Assembly: GCF_003994255.1 (NCBI RefSeq)
Contig: NZ_ML133851.1
Location: forward strand, 1 to 64,000
Direction of reading: 5' to 3'
Origin: Brachybacterium paraconglomeratum
GTDB taxonomy: Bacteria; Actinomycetota; Actinomycetes; Actinomycetales; Dermabacteraceae
Length of the DNA stretch: 64,000 bases
Each line of letters begins with the position of its first letter. The first letter of the stretch is position 1. This document shows positions 1 through 8,289 of this stretch, piece by piece. Position numbers and translations under genes: made by a program. The notes beneath the pieces were generated by a model that saw only the letters and a list, made by a program, of their open reading frames with translations, was not told the DNA's origin and did not search any database.

Positions 1-77
1 CACCGTCATCGTTCGACTTGCATGTGTTAAGCACGCCGCCAGCGTTCGTCCTGAGCCAGGATCAAACTCTCCATGAA
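1..77 (-). rRNA. 16S ribosomal RNA, 5' end only (gene continues beyond the left edge)
   Basis: Read on the minus strand, the bases match the universal 5' end of bacterial 16S rRNA, including AGAGTTTGATC (positions 70 down to 60) and the following conserved stretch to CACATGCAAG. By E. coli numbering the mature 5' end falls near position 77. Only about 77 of some 1,520 bases are present. The variable-region start after the conserved block resembles Dermabacteraceae/Micrococcales, which is an inference from memory of such sequences. Confidence 0.97.
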
Positions 78-183
78 AATCATGAAAAACTATAAACCTG
101 ACAAAATAAACAAACAACCAGCATTAACTGCTGTATCATCCGTTATAATCTGCCATTCAAAATAATGGCATCGATAAACAGAC

Positions 184-210
184 ACGCTATTGAGATATCA
201 AGCAACACGC
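184..210 (-). promoter_or_regulatory. rRNA leader boxA-like / processing element
   Basis: The leader between the promoters and the 16S 5' end (about 78-256) is strikingly AT-rich for this genome. On the minus strand it contains TGTTGCTTGATATCTCAA followed by TAGCGTGT, closely resembling the TGTTGTTTGAGAACTCAA-type boxA/processing element of other actinobacterial rrn leaders. The likely role is NusB/NusE antitermination and pre-16S processing. Function is inferred from similarity. Confidence 0.6.
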
Positions 211-262
211 GCACTCAGCGTTCTGAACTCTTTCAAGCTCTTCACCCTGAGGCAACCCGTCT

Positions 263-291
263 AACTTAGGACTTCCGCTCCCCCGAGTCAA
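263..291 (-). promoter_or_regulatory. rrn promoter, proximal (P2)
   Basis: On the minus strand a -35 TTGACT (291-286), a 17-base spacer and a -10 TAAGTT (268-263) form a clear housekeeping-sigma promoter about 180 bases upstream of the 16S 5' end. Transcription should start near 256. It is the last promoter before the AT-rich leader. Confidence 0.8.
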
Positions 292-414
292 ATCGCTGCG
301 GTGTGATCCGCGCCGCGATCCTCTTCCGAGAACCTTCCGTCCCAGGTCAGGACCAGTTCCAACCTCTCGACCATGGGCCGATCCGCTGTCCCGATCTCCT
401 GGGCACGAGGAAGA

Positions 415-443
415 ACATTACGGGGGTTGCGAGGCCCCGTCAA
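415..443 (-). promoter_or_regulatory. rrn promoter, distal (P1)
   Basis: A second promoter on the same strand, -35 TTGACG (443-438), 17-base spacer, -10 TAATGT (420-415), lies about 150 bases upstream of the proximal one. Tandem promoters are usual for rRNA operons. Between this site and the menG stop at 565 nothing else was recognised. Confidence 0.72.
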
Positions 444-564
444 GCCAGAACGGCCCTTTTCGAGGTGGCCTCGACCACATCGCTCCCCGTCGAGGTGCGC
501 ATCGGCCCCGACGCCGATCCTCGTCTCGCCTGTACGTGCAGGTCAGGGCGAGGATCGAGGGAGG

Positions 565-1263
565 TCAGCGAGCGGGCACCACTCCACGGTGCAGGGCGAC
601 GATGCCCCCGCTGAGGTTCCGGTACTTGACCTGCTCGAGGCCGGCCTGTGCGAACCATCCTCGCAGCGCCTCCTGGTCCGGCCAGTCCAGGATCGATTCT
701 GCGAGGTAGTCGTAGGCGTCGGCGCTCGTGGCGACGCGTCGTGCCACGGCCGGCAGCGCACGCAGCAGGTAGTTCTCGTAGACCGTACGGAAGGGGCGCC
801 ACGTCGGGGTCGAGAACTCGCACACCACGACGCGGCCGCCCGGGCGCACCACCCGGGACATCTCTGCGAGTGCCAGGCGCGGCTCATGGACGTTGCGCAG
901 GCCGAAGGAGATCACCGCGGCCTCGAAGGAGTCGTCCGCGAAGGGGAGGTGCTGGGCGTCGGCGCCCACGAACGGAACCGGCGCACCTCGTCGGCGGCCC
1001 TCGGTCATCATCCCGAGCGAGAAGTCGGCGGCGACCACCTGCGCGCCGGCGCGGGCGATGGCGGCGCTCGAGGTGCCGGTGCCGGCGGCGAGGTCCAGGA
1101 CCTGGTCCCCCGCAGCGATGTCGAGGGACTCGACCATCTTCTCGCGCCACATCCCGACCTGCCCCATGGCGGCGACATCGTTCATCAGGTCGTAGCGGCG
1201 GGCGATGCCGTCGAACATCGTCGCGACGTCGTACGGCTGCTTCTCGAGATCGGCACGGCTCAT
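565..1263 (-). CDS. menG: Demethylmenaquinone methyltransferase (MenG/UbiE family)
   Basis: This 232-residue SAM-dependent enzyme methylates demethylmenaquinone in the last step of menaquinone synthesis, at the cytoplasmic membrane face. The chain begins MSRADLEKQPYDVATMFDGI and shows the family's FDGIARRYDLMN block near residue 17, the SAM motif I DLAAGTGTSS near residue 58, the HLPFADDSFEAAVISFGLRN block around residue 110, and VVRPGGRVVVCEFS near 143. Length is normal for the family. Upstream minus-frame sequence is antisense to serC and not coding. It stands alone between the rrn operon and the divergent serC. No separate menaquinone gene is in the window; respiration genes ndh (5884) and mqo (52711) would use the product. 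Confidence 0.93.
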   Translation of the reverse strand: MSRADLEKQPYDVATMFDGIARRYDLMNDVAAMGQVGMWREKMVESLDIAAGDQVLDLAAGTGTSSAAIARAGAQVVAADFSLGMMTEGRRRGAPVPFVGADAQHLPFADDSFEAAVISFGLRNVHEPRLALAEMSRVVRPGGRVVVCEFSTPTWRPFRTVYENYLLRALPAVARRVATSADAYDYLAESILDWPDQEALRGWFAQAGLEQVKYRNLSGGIVALHRGVVPAR

Positions 1264-1422
1264 GCCCTGATCCTCGCACGGACCGTGCCCCGGGAGCGTC
1301 AGCCGGCCCGCACTCGCGACGCTCCCCGGACCGACCGAGGCGTCGAGGCCCGTTCCTGGAAGAATGCCCCCGGGCCGCCTCGTCACCGGGCGGCCCGGAC
1401 CGTCCTCGTGAGGAGAGCTCGA

Positions 1423-2592
1423 ATGACCGCTGCCAGCACCGCTCGCACCGACGCCCTGCGCGCCCTGACCATCCCCTCGGAGCTGCTGCCCTCCGACGGA
1501 CGCTTCGGCTCCGGTCCCTCCCGGGTGCGCGATGCGCAGATGGAGGCGCTCTCTTCGGTGTCCCGCACGGTGATGGGCACCTCCCACCGTCAGGCGCCGG
1601 TCAAGCAGGTCGTCGCTCGGGTCCGTCAGGGCCTGGCCGAGCTCTTCTCCCTCCCCGAGGGGTACGAGGTCGTGCTCGGCAACGGAGGCTCCACCGCGTT
1701 CTGGGACGTGGCCGCCTACGGGCTGATCGAGAAGCGCTCCCAGCACCTCGTGCTCGGCGAGTTCTCGCAGAAGTTCGCCGCAGAGACCGCCGGCGCACCG
1801 CATCTCGCCGAGCCCGAGGTCATCCGCGCCGAGCCGGGGAGCTGCCCCGCCCCGCGCGTCTCCGAGGACGTGGACGCCTATGCCTGGCCGCACAACGAGA
1901 CCTCGACCGGCGTGATGGTCCCGGTCGCCCGTCCCGAGGGCGCGCGCGAGGACCAGCTCGTGCTCGTGGACGCGACCTCCGTGGCCGGCGCCGCGCAGGT
2001 GGACGTCTCGGCGACGGACGCGTACTACTTCGCCCCGCAGAAGGCCTTCGCCTCCGACGGCGGGCTGTGGCTCGCGATCCTCTCCCCCGCCGCGATCGAG
2101 CGCGCGGAGCGGCTCGGCACGGCGGAGGACCGCTGGATCCCGTCGTTCCTCTCCCTCACGGCCGCGATCGACAACTCCCGCAAGGACCAGACGCTCAACA
2201 CCCCGGCGGTGGCGACCCTGGTGCTGATGGCCGAGCAGATCGAATGGATGCTCTCCCAGGGCGGTCTCGCCTGGGCGGACTCCCGCACCCGCACGACCAG
2301 CGGCATGCTCCAGGCCTGGGCGGAGCGGCGCGGGGAGATCACCCCCTTCGTCGCGGACCCGGCGGCGCGCTCGCAGGTCGTGACCACCCTCGACGTCGAC
2401 GACTCGATCGACGCCACGGCGATCACCTCCGTGCTGCGTTCCCACGGGGTCGTCGACATCGAGCCCTACCGCAAGCTCGGACGCAACCAGCTGCGCATCG
2501 CGACCTTCCCGGCCGTGGACGAGCAGGACGTCGCCGCGCTGATCGCGGTCCTGGACCACGTGCTCGACCGCTCGGCCGACGCCGTCTCCTGA
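1423..2592 (+). CDS. serC: Phosphoserine aminotransferase
   Basis: This 389-residue PLP enzyme converts 3-phosphohydroxypyruvate plus glutamate to phosphoserine in serine synthesis. It opens with LTIPSELLPSDGRFGSGPS and MGTSHRQAPVK, the signature of the actinobacterial SerC subgroup. The likely PLP lysine is in YYFAPQKAFASDGG near residue 210, and the fold-type I core runs to the C-terminal IATFPAVDEQDVAALI. The start at 1423 is chosen for the GAGGAGAG ribosome-binding site ending 6 bases before it; upstream in-frame sequence is antisense to menG. A 9-bp GC hairpin (1371-1397) lies just before the ribosome-binding site and might affect expression, but no regulator is evident. A strong terminator follows. 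Confidence 0.94.
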   Translation: MTAASTARTDALRALTIPSELLPSDGRFGSGPSRVRDAQMEALSSVSRTVMGTSHRQAPVKQVVARVRQGLAELFSLPEGYEVVLGNGGSTAFWDVAAYGLIEKRSQHLVLGEFSQKFAAETAGAPHLAEPEVIRAEPGSCPAPRVSEDVDAYAWPHNETSTGVMVPVARPEGAREDQLVLVDATSVAGAAQVDVSATDAYYFAPQKAFASDGGLWLAILSPAAIERAERLGTAEDRWIPSFLSLTAAIDNSRKDQTLNTPAVATLVLMAEQIEWMLSQGGLAWADSRTRTTSGMLQAWAERRGEITPFVADPAARSQVVTTLDVDDSIDATAITSVLRSHGVVDIEPYRKLGRNQLRIATFPAVDEQDVAALIAVLDHVLDRSADAVS

Positions 2593-2660
2593 GCAGCTCG
2601 CCGGGCCGGGCGGCTCCCGCGCGCTGACCGCTGCATGTCGGCCCGCCTGGCCGCGAGACC

Positions 2661-2694
2661 ACGAAGGGCCCCGTCCGAGGACGGGGCCCTTCGT
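2661..2694. terminator. Bidirectional hairpin terminator after serC
   Basis: A perfect 16-bp stem (2661-2676 pairs with 2679-2694) with a two-base gap, lacking a U-tract, sits between convergent serC and the marR remnant. The remaining bases 2695-2850 show no gene or recognisable site. Confidence 0.8.
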
Positions 2695-2850
2695 GCATGG
2701 GGCGCGTGGGCAGGAAGTCCGTTCGGTCCTGCGGAGCGGCTGCCAATGGACCCGGGGCGGGCGGAGCCGCGCGTCGTCGTCCACCCGGCCCCGCCACGGC
2801 GTCCCGTCGCTCCCACGGCGACGCCTCGACTCCCCCGCTGCTGCGCCCCG

Positions 2851-3301
2851 TCAGTCCCGCGGCGGGACCAGCGTGCGCCGCAGCAGGGCGGTCGCCTCGC
2901 GCAGGCTCTCCCGCTCCGCGGCGCTGATCCCGTCGAGACGGGAGCGCAGCCAGGCGTCCCGCTCCGCGCGGCCGGCCCGCACGAGCTCCCTGCCCCGGTC
3001 GGTGAGGGTCACCCGCACCTGCCGACCGTCCTCGGGGTGGGCGGAGCGGCGGACGAGCCCCGCCTCCTCGAGGCGGCCGAGCACGCGGGTCATCACCGGG
3101 GGGCTCACGTGCTCGAAGTCGGCCAGCGTCCCCGGGGTGGACTCCTCCGCCCGGTCCAGGTGCGCGAGCACCGAGAACTGCGAGGCGGAGACCGCGTGCG
3201 AGGCGGTGTGCGAGCGCAGGATCCGCGAGGAGACCAGCAGCAGGCGCTGCAGCTCGGCGGCGAGCTCGGCGATCTCGGCCTCCGCCCCCGGGATCGGTCA
3301 C
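2851..3301 (-). pseudogene. MarR-family regulator, frameshifted near its start
   Basis: The readable chain has the MarR winged helix: SASQFSVLAHLDRAEE, then HVSPPVMTRVLGRLEEAGLV, then RSAHPEDGRQVRVTLTDRG and a C-terminal helix. The natural start is the GTG at 3301, which overlaps the purine permease stop (GTGA) and gives MTDPG, but it enters the wrong frame at a run of five G (plus-strand C5, 3285-3289). Removing one G joins it without a gap to the downstream frame, giving MTDPGAEAEIAELAAELQRL and a normal MarR N-terminal helix. In the downstream frame no ATG, GTG or TTG exists before the GTG at 3171, which would delete the dimerisation helices. Either a one-base sequencing or assembly error, or a real mutation. 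If intact it may regulate the permease upstream of it in the same operon. Confidence 0.75.
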
Positions 3302-4818
3302 AGCAGCAGGCCCTCGACCGCGCCGCGCAGGAAGTACGCGACGAACATCAGGGCGATCACGTACATCAGCCAGTGGATCGAGCGTGCCTTGCCCCGCACC
3401 AGCTTCAGCAGCACGTACATGATGAAGCCGGCGCCCATGCCCACGGTGATCGAGTACGCGAAGGGCATCAGGATGATCGTGAGGAAGGCGGGGATCGCGA
3501 TCTCGACGTCGGTGAAGTCGATGTCGGTGATCTGGGTCATCATCAGGAAGCCGACCATCACCAGCGCCGGGGTCGCCGCCTCGTAGGGCACCATGCCCAC
3601 GAGCGGCGAGAGGAGGGTCGAGAGCAGGAACAGCACGCCGACGACCACGGCGGACAGCCCGGTGCGCGCGCCCTCGGCGACGCCGGAGGTGGACTCGACG
3701 AAGCTCGTGTTCGAGGAGACTCCGCCCATGCCGCCGGCGATCGCCGCCGCGGAGTCGACCACGAGGATCCGCTGGGAGTGCGGGATGTCGCCCTGCTCGT
3801 CGACGAGGTCCGCCCCCGCGGCGACCCCGACCATGGTGCCCATGGTGTCGAAGAAGTCGGCCAGCAGCAGCGAGAAGACGATGACGCTCGCGCCGACCGC
3901 TCCCGCGGCGGTGATCCCGCTGATCGGGTCGACGGTCAGCAGCGTGGAGAAGTCGGGCAGCTGGACCGGGAACTCGGAGACGGCCGGGACGTTCATCGCC
4001 CACCCGCCCGGATTGCCGGGGCCGTCGGTGCCGGCCGGGGCGAAGGCGCCCAGGTGGAGCACGCGCTCGATCACGATCGACAGCGCGGTCGCGGTGACGA
4101 TGGCGATGAGGATCGCGCCGGGGACCTTGCGCACCCAGAGCACGAACATGAGCAGCAGCCCGGCGACGAACACGAAGGTGGGCCAGCCGGTGAGGGACCC
4201 GTCGTTGCCGAGCTGGACCGGGGTGCCGTTCGCGGTCGTCACGAACTTCGCGTTGTACAGGCCCAGGAAGGCGATGAACAGCCCGATGCCGACGGCGATC
4301 GCGGTCTTGAGGAAGGCCGGGACGGCGTCGAAGACGGCCTTGCGGAAGCCGCTGAGCACCAGCAGCAGGATGACGACGCCCTCGATGACGACGAGGCCCA
4401 TGGCACCGCCCCAGGTCATGCCCGGCAGCGGGACGACGGAGTAGGCGAGATAGGCGTTCAGCCCGAGCCCGGCGGCCAGTGCCAGCGGGAACTTCGCCCA
4501 CGCCCCCATGAAGATGCTCAGCAGTCCTGCGATGAGCGCGGTGCCGGCGGCGACGGCGGGGAGGTTCGGCTCGGTGCCGCCGCCGAGGTACATCCCGGTC
4601 GAGTCCGGGACCGTGCCGATGATCAGGGGGTTCAGCACCACGATGTAGCACATCGAGAAGAAGGTGACGATGCCGCCGCGGATCTCCCGGGGGATCGTCG
4701 AGCCGCGTGCGGTGATGTGGAACCAGCGGTCCAAGGCGCCGCGCGGCGCCTCGGGGGTCGTGGTCGCGGCGTCGGGGGCTGTGCGAGAGGAGGAGGGGGA
4801 GGGATCGGCCTGCTGCAT
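3298..4818 (-). CDS. NCS2-family purine permease (AzgA/PbuG type)
   Basis: A 506-residue multi-pass membrane protein of the hypoxanthine/guanine/adenine proton symporter group. After a 28-residue flexible N-terminus comes LDRWFHITARGSTIPREIRG and then GGIVTFFSMCYIVVLNPLII, the AzgA-type signature. About 12-14 hydrophobic helices follow; ADFFDTMGTMVGVA and the SSNTSFVESTSGVAEGARTG block near residues 330-380 are characteristic substrate-site segments. Exact purine cannot be told from sequence. A hexamer TACGAT (4831-4826) lies 7 bases before the ATG, suggesting a leaderless transcript. The stop overlaps the GTG start of the frameshifted marR, so the two were probably co-transcribed and translationally coupled. 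Confidence 0.9.
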   Translation of the reverse strand: MQQADPSPSSSRTAPDAATTTPEAPRGALDRWFHITARGSTIPREIRGGIVTFFSMCYIVVLNPLIIGTVPDSTGMYLGGGTEPNLPAVAAGTALIAGLLSIFMGAWAKFPLALAAGLGLNAYLAYSVVPLPGMTWGGAMGLVVIEGVVILLLVLSGFRKAVFDAVPAFLKTAIAVGIGLFIAFLGLYNAKFVTTANGTPVQLGNDGSLTGWPTFVFVAGLLLMFVLWVRKVPGAILIAIVTATALSIVIERVLHLGAFAPAGTDGPGNPGGWAMNVPAVSEFPVQLPDFSTLLTVDPISGITAAGAVGASVIVFSLLLADFFDTMGTMVGVAAGADLVDEQGDIPHSQRILVVDSAAAIAGGMGGVSSNTSFVESTSGVAEGARTGLSAVVVGVLFLLSTLLSPLVGMVPYEAATPALVMVGFLMMTQITDIDFTDVEIAIPAFLTIILMPFAYSITVGMGAGFIMYVLLKLVRGKARSIHWLMYVIALMFVAYFLRGAVEGLLL

Positions 4819-4898
4819 GAGGGCGATCGTATCGGCCCTGCGCCCACCGGGCCCCTGCCGGGGAGGGGGGTCCCGCCCGGGACCCGGTGGTATCGGTC

Positions 4899-5696
4899 TC
4901 AGTGGGAGCGCGCGGCGCGCTCGGCCTCCTCGAGGCGGCGCTCGTGGCGGTAGTCCTCGTGCAGCTCGAGGCGGGAGGCGGCGGCCTCGTCGGCGACGAC
5001 GACGACCTCGGGGTGCATCTGCAGCACGGTCGCGGGCCAGCGCGCGCTGATCCCGCCCTCGACGAGCTGGGCGATGGCCGCGGCCTTGTTCTCCCCGGAG
5101 GCGACCAGCACGATCCGCCGTGCCTCGAGGATGGTCCCTAGCCCCTGGCTGAGGGCCTGGATCGGGACGTCCTCGGGGCTGGCGAAGTAGCGCGAGTTGT
5201 CGGCGATGGTCGAGCGGGTCAGGCCCACGACCCGGGTGCGGGAGCCGAGGGAGCTGCCGGGCTCGTTGAAGGCGATGTGGCCGTTGGAGCCGATGCCGAG
5301 GACCTGCACGTCCACTCCGCCGGCGTCCCGGATGCGTCCGTCATAGGCCACGGCCTCGGCGTGCGGGTCCTCGGCGGTGCCGTCCGGGGAGTCGACCCTC
5401 TCCTCGGGCAGGTCGATGTGGTAGACGAGGTTCTCGCGGATGAAGCGGTGGTAGCTCTGCTCGTGCTCGTCGGGCAGGCCCACGTACTCGTCGAGGAGGA
5501 AGGCGCGCGCGTCGGCGAAGGAGAGCCCCTCCTCGCGGTGGCGGCGGATCAGCTCCTGGTACGCGGACAGCGGCGAGGAGCCGGTCGCCAGGCCCAGCAC
5601 CGGGCCCCGGTCGTCCGCCTGCTCGAGGACGCGCTGGATCTCGTCGGCGACGACGACGCCTCCGGCCGCGGCGTCCTCCACGATGTGGATCTGCAT
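4899..5696 (-). CDS. nagB: Glucosamine-6-phosphate deaminase
   Basis: This 265-residue enzyme converts glucosamine-6-phosphate to fructose-6-phosphate and ammonia, linking amino-sugar use to glycolysis. It shows LGLATGSSPLSAYQEL near residue 35, LLDEYVGL (proton-donor aspartate) near 68, GIGSNGHIAFNEPGSS near 136 with catalytic His and Glu, and the RYFASPEDVPIQALSQGLGT substrate loop. The ATG at 5696 is preceded by GGAGAGG at a good distance; a longer in-frame extension has no family similarity. No nagA or PTS gene is adjacent, so it is a stand-alone gene. No DasR-type operator was recognised upstream. Confidence 0.94.
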   Translation of the reverse strand: MQIHIVEDAAAGGVVVADEIQRVLEQADDRGPVLGLATGSSPLSAYQELIRRHREEGLSFADARAFLLDEYVGLPDEHEQSYHRFIRENLVYHIDLPEERVDSPDGTAEDPHAEAVAYDGRIRDAGGVDVQVLGIGSNGHIAFNEPGSSLGSRTRVVGLTRSTIADNSRYFASPEDVPIQALSQGLGTILEARRIVLVASGENKAAAIAQLVEGGISARWPATVLQMHPEVVVVADEAAASRLELHEDYRHERRLEEAERAARSH

Positions 5697-5816
5697 GGTC
5701 CTGCCCCTCTCCGGCCGTGCGCCGGATGCTCTGCGCCGCGCCGCTGCCGCGTGCGCGAACGTGCTCGTCTGCGTGACCCTCCGAGGATACTCGCTCACAC
5801 GGGCCTCGAACATGAC

Positions 5817-5848
5817 GACGCCGCCGCCCCGTGAGGGGCGACGGCGTC
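5817..5848. terminator. Hairpin terminator between nagB start and ndh end
   Basis: Two 14-base arms (5817-5830 and 5835-5848) pair with one mismatch around the loop GTGA. A second, shorter hairpin follows at about 5857-5877. They lie downstream of the NADH dehydrogenase stop on the minus strand. Confidence 0.55.
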
Positions 5849-5883
5849 ATGTCGCGGGGACGCTCAGCGGCGTCCCGCGCGGA

Positions 5884-7257
5884 TCACTTCTTCTTGCCGG
5901 AGCTCGCGGCGAGCTCGAAGGCGGCGCGCGGGGTCTCCGCCTGCGGGATGCCGATGATGTCGCGGCGGGAGACGAGGTTGCCCACCCAGCCTGCGGCCAC
6001 GGAGACCTTCCGGCCGAGGGTCGGCATCGCGTACAGGTGGTACGAGCGGGCCATCGCCCAGGCCGGGAGGCCGCGGATGTCCAGCTCCTTCTCGCCGAGC
6101 ATCAGGCGGCCGACGCCCTTGTACATGCCGAGGGTCGCGAAGACGCCGAGGTTCTTGTGGTAGTAGTCCACCAGCGGGCGGCCCTGGACGGAGCGCGCGA
6201 TGTTGTCGGCCAGGCGCTTGGCCTGGCGCACCGCGTGCTGGGCGTTGGGCGGGCAGAACTTGCCCTCGCCCGAGGCGAGGTCCGGCACGGCGGCGCAGTC
6301 GCCGGCGGCGAAGACGTCGTCGAAGGGGCCGTCCTCGCCGTTGACGCGCAGGTCGGGCAGGACCTGGACCTTGCCCATGAGCGGGCCGCGCTCGGTGACG
6401 ATCGGGAGGTCGGAGGTCTCCTCGTCGAAGAGCACCGGGTTCGGCTTGACGCCCGCGTTCCACACGAGCAGGTCAGTCTCGAACTCGTCGCCGTCGCTGG
6501 TCTTGATCACGCCGTTCTCGGCGGAGTTCAGGAAGGTCTCGAGCTTGACCTCGATGCCGCGCTCGCGCAGCCGGTTCAGCACGTAGGCGCGCTGGTCCTC
6601 GGTGAGCTCCGGGAAGATGAAGGGGGCGCCGTCGACGAGCACGAAGCGGATGTCGGAGGCGTGGAGGTCGGGGTAGTAGCGCAGGGCGTCGCGCACCATG
6701 TCCTCGGCCTCGGACACGGCCTCGCCGCCGGCGAAGCCGCCGCCGATGAAGGTGAAGGTGAGCAGGCGCTTGCGGAGCTTGGGATCCTTCGTGGTCGCCG
6801 CCTCGGCGAGGTTGGCGAGGATGCGGTCGCGGACGGCCGCGGCCTCCTCGACCTGCTTGAAGCCGATCGCGTTCTCGGCCAGGCCCGGGATCGGGAGCAG
6901 ACGCGGGACGGCGCCGAGGCCCACTACGAGGTAGTCGTAGGAGATATCGAGCTGCTCGCCCTCCTCGGTGTCCACCACCACGGTGTGCTCGGCGCTGCGG
7001 ATCGCCGCGACGGAGCCGGTGACGACCTTGGTGCCGGTGAGGATCTTGCGCAGCGGCGCGAGCACGTTGCGGGGATCGATGCTGCCGGCGCCGACCTCGG
7101 GGAGGAAGGGCGCGTAGGTCATGTACGGGCGCGGGTCGACGACGGTGATCGCGACCTCCGCTCCGAGCGTCTTGCGCAGCTCGGACGCAGTGGTCATGCC
7201 GACGGAACCGCCGCCGAGGATGAGGACATGGGGCTTGCCGCCGAAGGTGTTGGTCAT
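5884..7257 (-). CDS. ndh: Type II NADH dehydrogenase (NAD(P)/FAD-dependent oxidoreductase)
   Basis: A 457-residue single-subunit flavoprotein that should pass electrons from NADH to menaquinone at the membrane without pumping protons. It has the FAD-binding VLILGGGSVGMTTASEL near residue 10, the NDH-2 segment PYMTYAPFLPEVGAGSIDPR near 44, a second nucleotide site FTFIGGGFAGGEAVSEAEDM near 172, and the flavin-proximal VFAAGDCAAVPD near 317. Length fits NDH-2. A TAGGCT hexamer (7270-7265) lies 7 bases before the ATG, suggesting leaderless translation. A related flavoprotein such as sulfide:quinone reductase is less likely because no paired cysteines are seen near the second Rossmann domain. Confidence 0.85.
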   Translation of the reverse strand: MTNTFGGKPHVLILGGGSVGMTTASELRKTLGAEVAITVVDPRPYMTYAPFLPEVGAGSIDPRNVLAPLRKILTGTKVVTGSVAAIRSAEHTVVVDTEEGEQLDISYDYLVVGLGAVPRLLPIPGLAENAIGFKQVEEAAAVRDRILANLAEAATTKDPKLRKRLLTFTFIGGGFAGGEAVSEAEDMVRDALRYYPDLHASDIRFVLVDGAPFIFPELTEDQRAYVLNRLRERGIEVKLETFLNSAENGVIKTSDGDEFETDLLVWNAGVKPNPVLFDEETSDLPIVTERGPLMGKVQVLPDLRVNGEDGPFDDVFAAGDCAAVPDLASGEGKFCPPNAQHAVRQAKRLADNIARSVQGRPLVDYYHKNLGVFATLGMYKGVGRLMLGEKELDIRGLPAWAMARSYHLYAMPTLGRKVSVAAGWVGNLVSRRDIIGIPQAETPRAAFELAASSGKKK

Positions 7258-7335
7258 GGACCACAGCCTAGGACCGTATGGTCGCTGAGACAAAAGCACC
7301 TCGTCAGGTGGTCACCGCCCGACGCGCGGAGGGTC

Positions 7336-8289
7336 TCAGGGCACGTGGTCGAGCAGATCCAGCGCCATCCCGTCGAGGATGTCGTGCTCGCTCGTGCGGG
7401 TCTCGGTGATGCCGGAGGCTGCGGCGACGCGCTCGACGATGCGCGACCAGATCAGTGCGCCCGCGCCGATGACGTCGATGCGCCCGGGGTGGATCACCTG
7501 GTGGCGCGCCCGTTCCTCGCGGGTCTCCCGCAGCAGCGTCTCGCACAGCGCGCGGACCTCGTCGACGGGCAGGGCGGCGCCGTGGGTGACATCGGGACGA
7601 TAGTCCCGGATCCCGGTGGCGACCGCGGTGACCGTGGTCACGGTCCCGGCGACGCCGACGAGCGAGGCGACCCGCTCCAGCGGGATCGCCTCCGCGGCCT
7701 CGTCCAGCAGGGCGTCGATGTCCGCCGTGGCGGCGGCGATCTCGTCGGCGGCGGGCGGGTCGGAGCGCAGGTGGCGCTCGGTGAGGCGGACCGATCCCAT
7801 GTCCAGGCTGATCCGGTGGGTGGGGGCGGTGGTGCCGAGCACCAGCTCGGTGGAGCCGCCGCCGATGTCGACCACCAGCGCGGGTCCGGCGGGCAGGCCC
7901 TCGACGGTGCTGACCGCGCCGCGGTAGGACAGCTCCGCCTCCTCCTGGCCGGAGATGACCTCGGGGTCGATGCCGAGGATCGCGCGGATGCCGGAGATGA
8001 AGTCCTCGCGGTTGGAGGCGTCGCGGGTCGCGGAGGTGGCCACGAAGCGGACGTCCTCGCGGCGCACGCCGTGGTGCTCCACCAGCGCCTGGTATCGGCG
8101 GGCGGCGTCCAGCGTGCGCTCGACGGCGACGGGGTCGAAGCGCCCGGTGCGGTCCACGCCGAGCCCGAGGCGGACCATCTCCAGGTGCCGCTCGAGGTCG
8201 ACGAGGCGCCCGGTGGCCTCGTCGCGCCGGGCGATCAGCAGGCGGATCGAGTTGGTGCCGCAGTCGATCGCGGCGACGGGCGCGCTCAT
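7336..8289 (-). CDS. ppx: Ppx/GppA exopolyphosphatase-family phosphatase
   Basis: A 317-residue member of the actin-like Ppx/GppA family, which hydrolyses polyphosphate or (p)ppGpp-type substrates. It opens with VAAIDCGTNSIRLLI (first phosphate loop) at residue 5 and carries FVATSATRDASNRE near 90, EEAELSYRGAV near 118, VVDIGGGSTELVLG (second phosphate loop) near 139, and MGSVRLTERHL near 168. This is the short actinobacterial form without the C-terminal HD domain, and whether it prefers polyphosphate or guanosine phosphates cannot be told. Its ATG overlaps the stop of the DUF501 gene by ATGA, placing it last in the DUF501/ftsB-like operon. Confidence 0.88.
   Translation of the reverse strand: MSAPVAAIDCGTNSIRLLIARRDEATGRLVDLERHLEMVRLGLGVDRTGRFDPVAVERTLDAARRYQALVEHHGVRREDVRFVATSATRDASNREDFISGIRAILGIDPEVISGQEEAELSYRGAVSTVEGLPAGPALVVDIGGGSTELVLGTTAPTHRISLDMGSVRLTERHLRSDPPAADEIAAATADIDALLDEAAEAIPLERVASLVGVAGTVTTVTAVATGIRDYRPDVTHGAALPVDEVRALCETLLRETREERARHQVIHPGRIDVIGAGALIWSRIVERVAAASGITETRTSEHDILDGMALDLLDHVP

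Noticed and set aside
2423-4651. 742-codon minus-strand frame overlapping the purine permease
   Set aside because: It is the +1 shadow of the permease with Arg/Pro/Gly composition. Only its few codons after 3301 matter, as the likely true start of the frameshifted marR.
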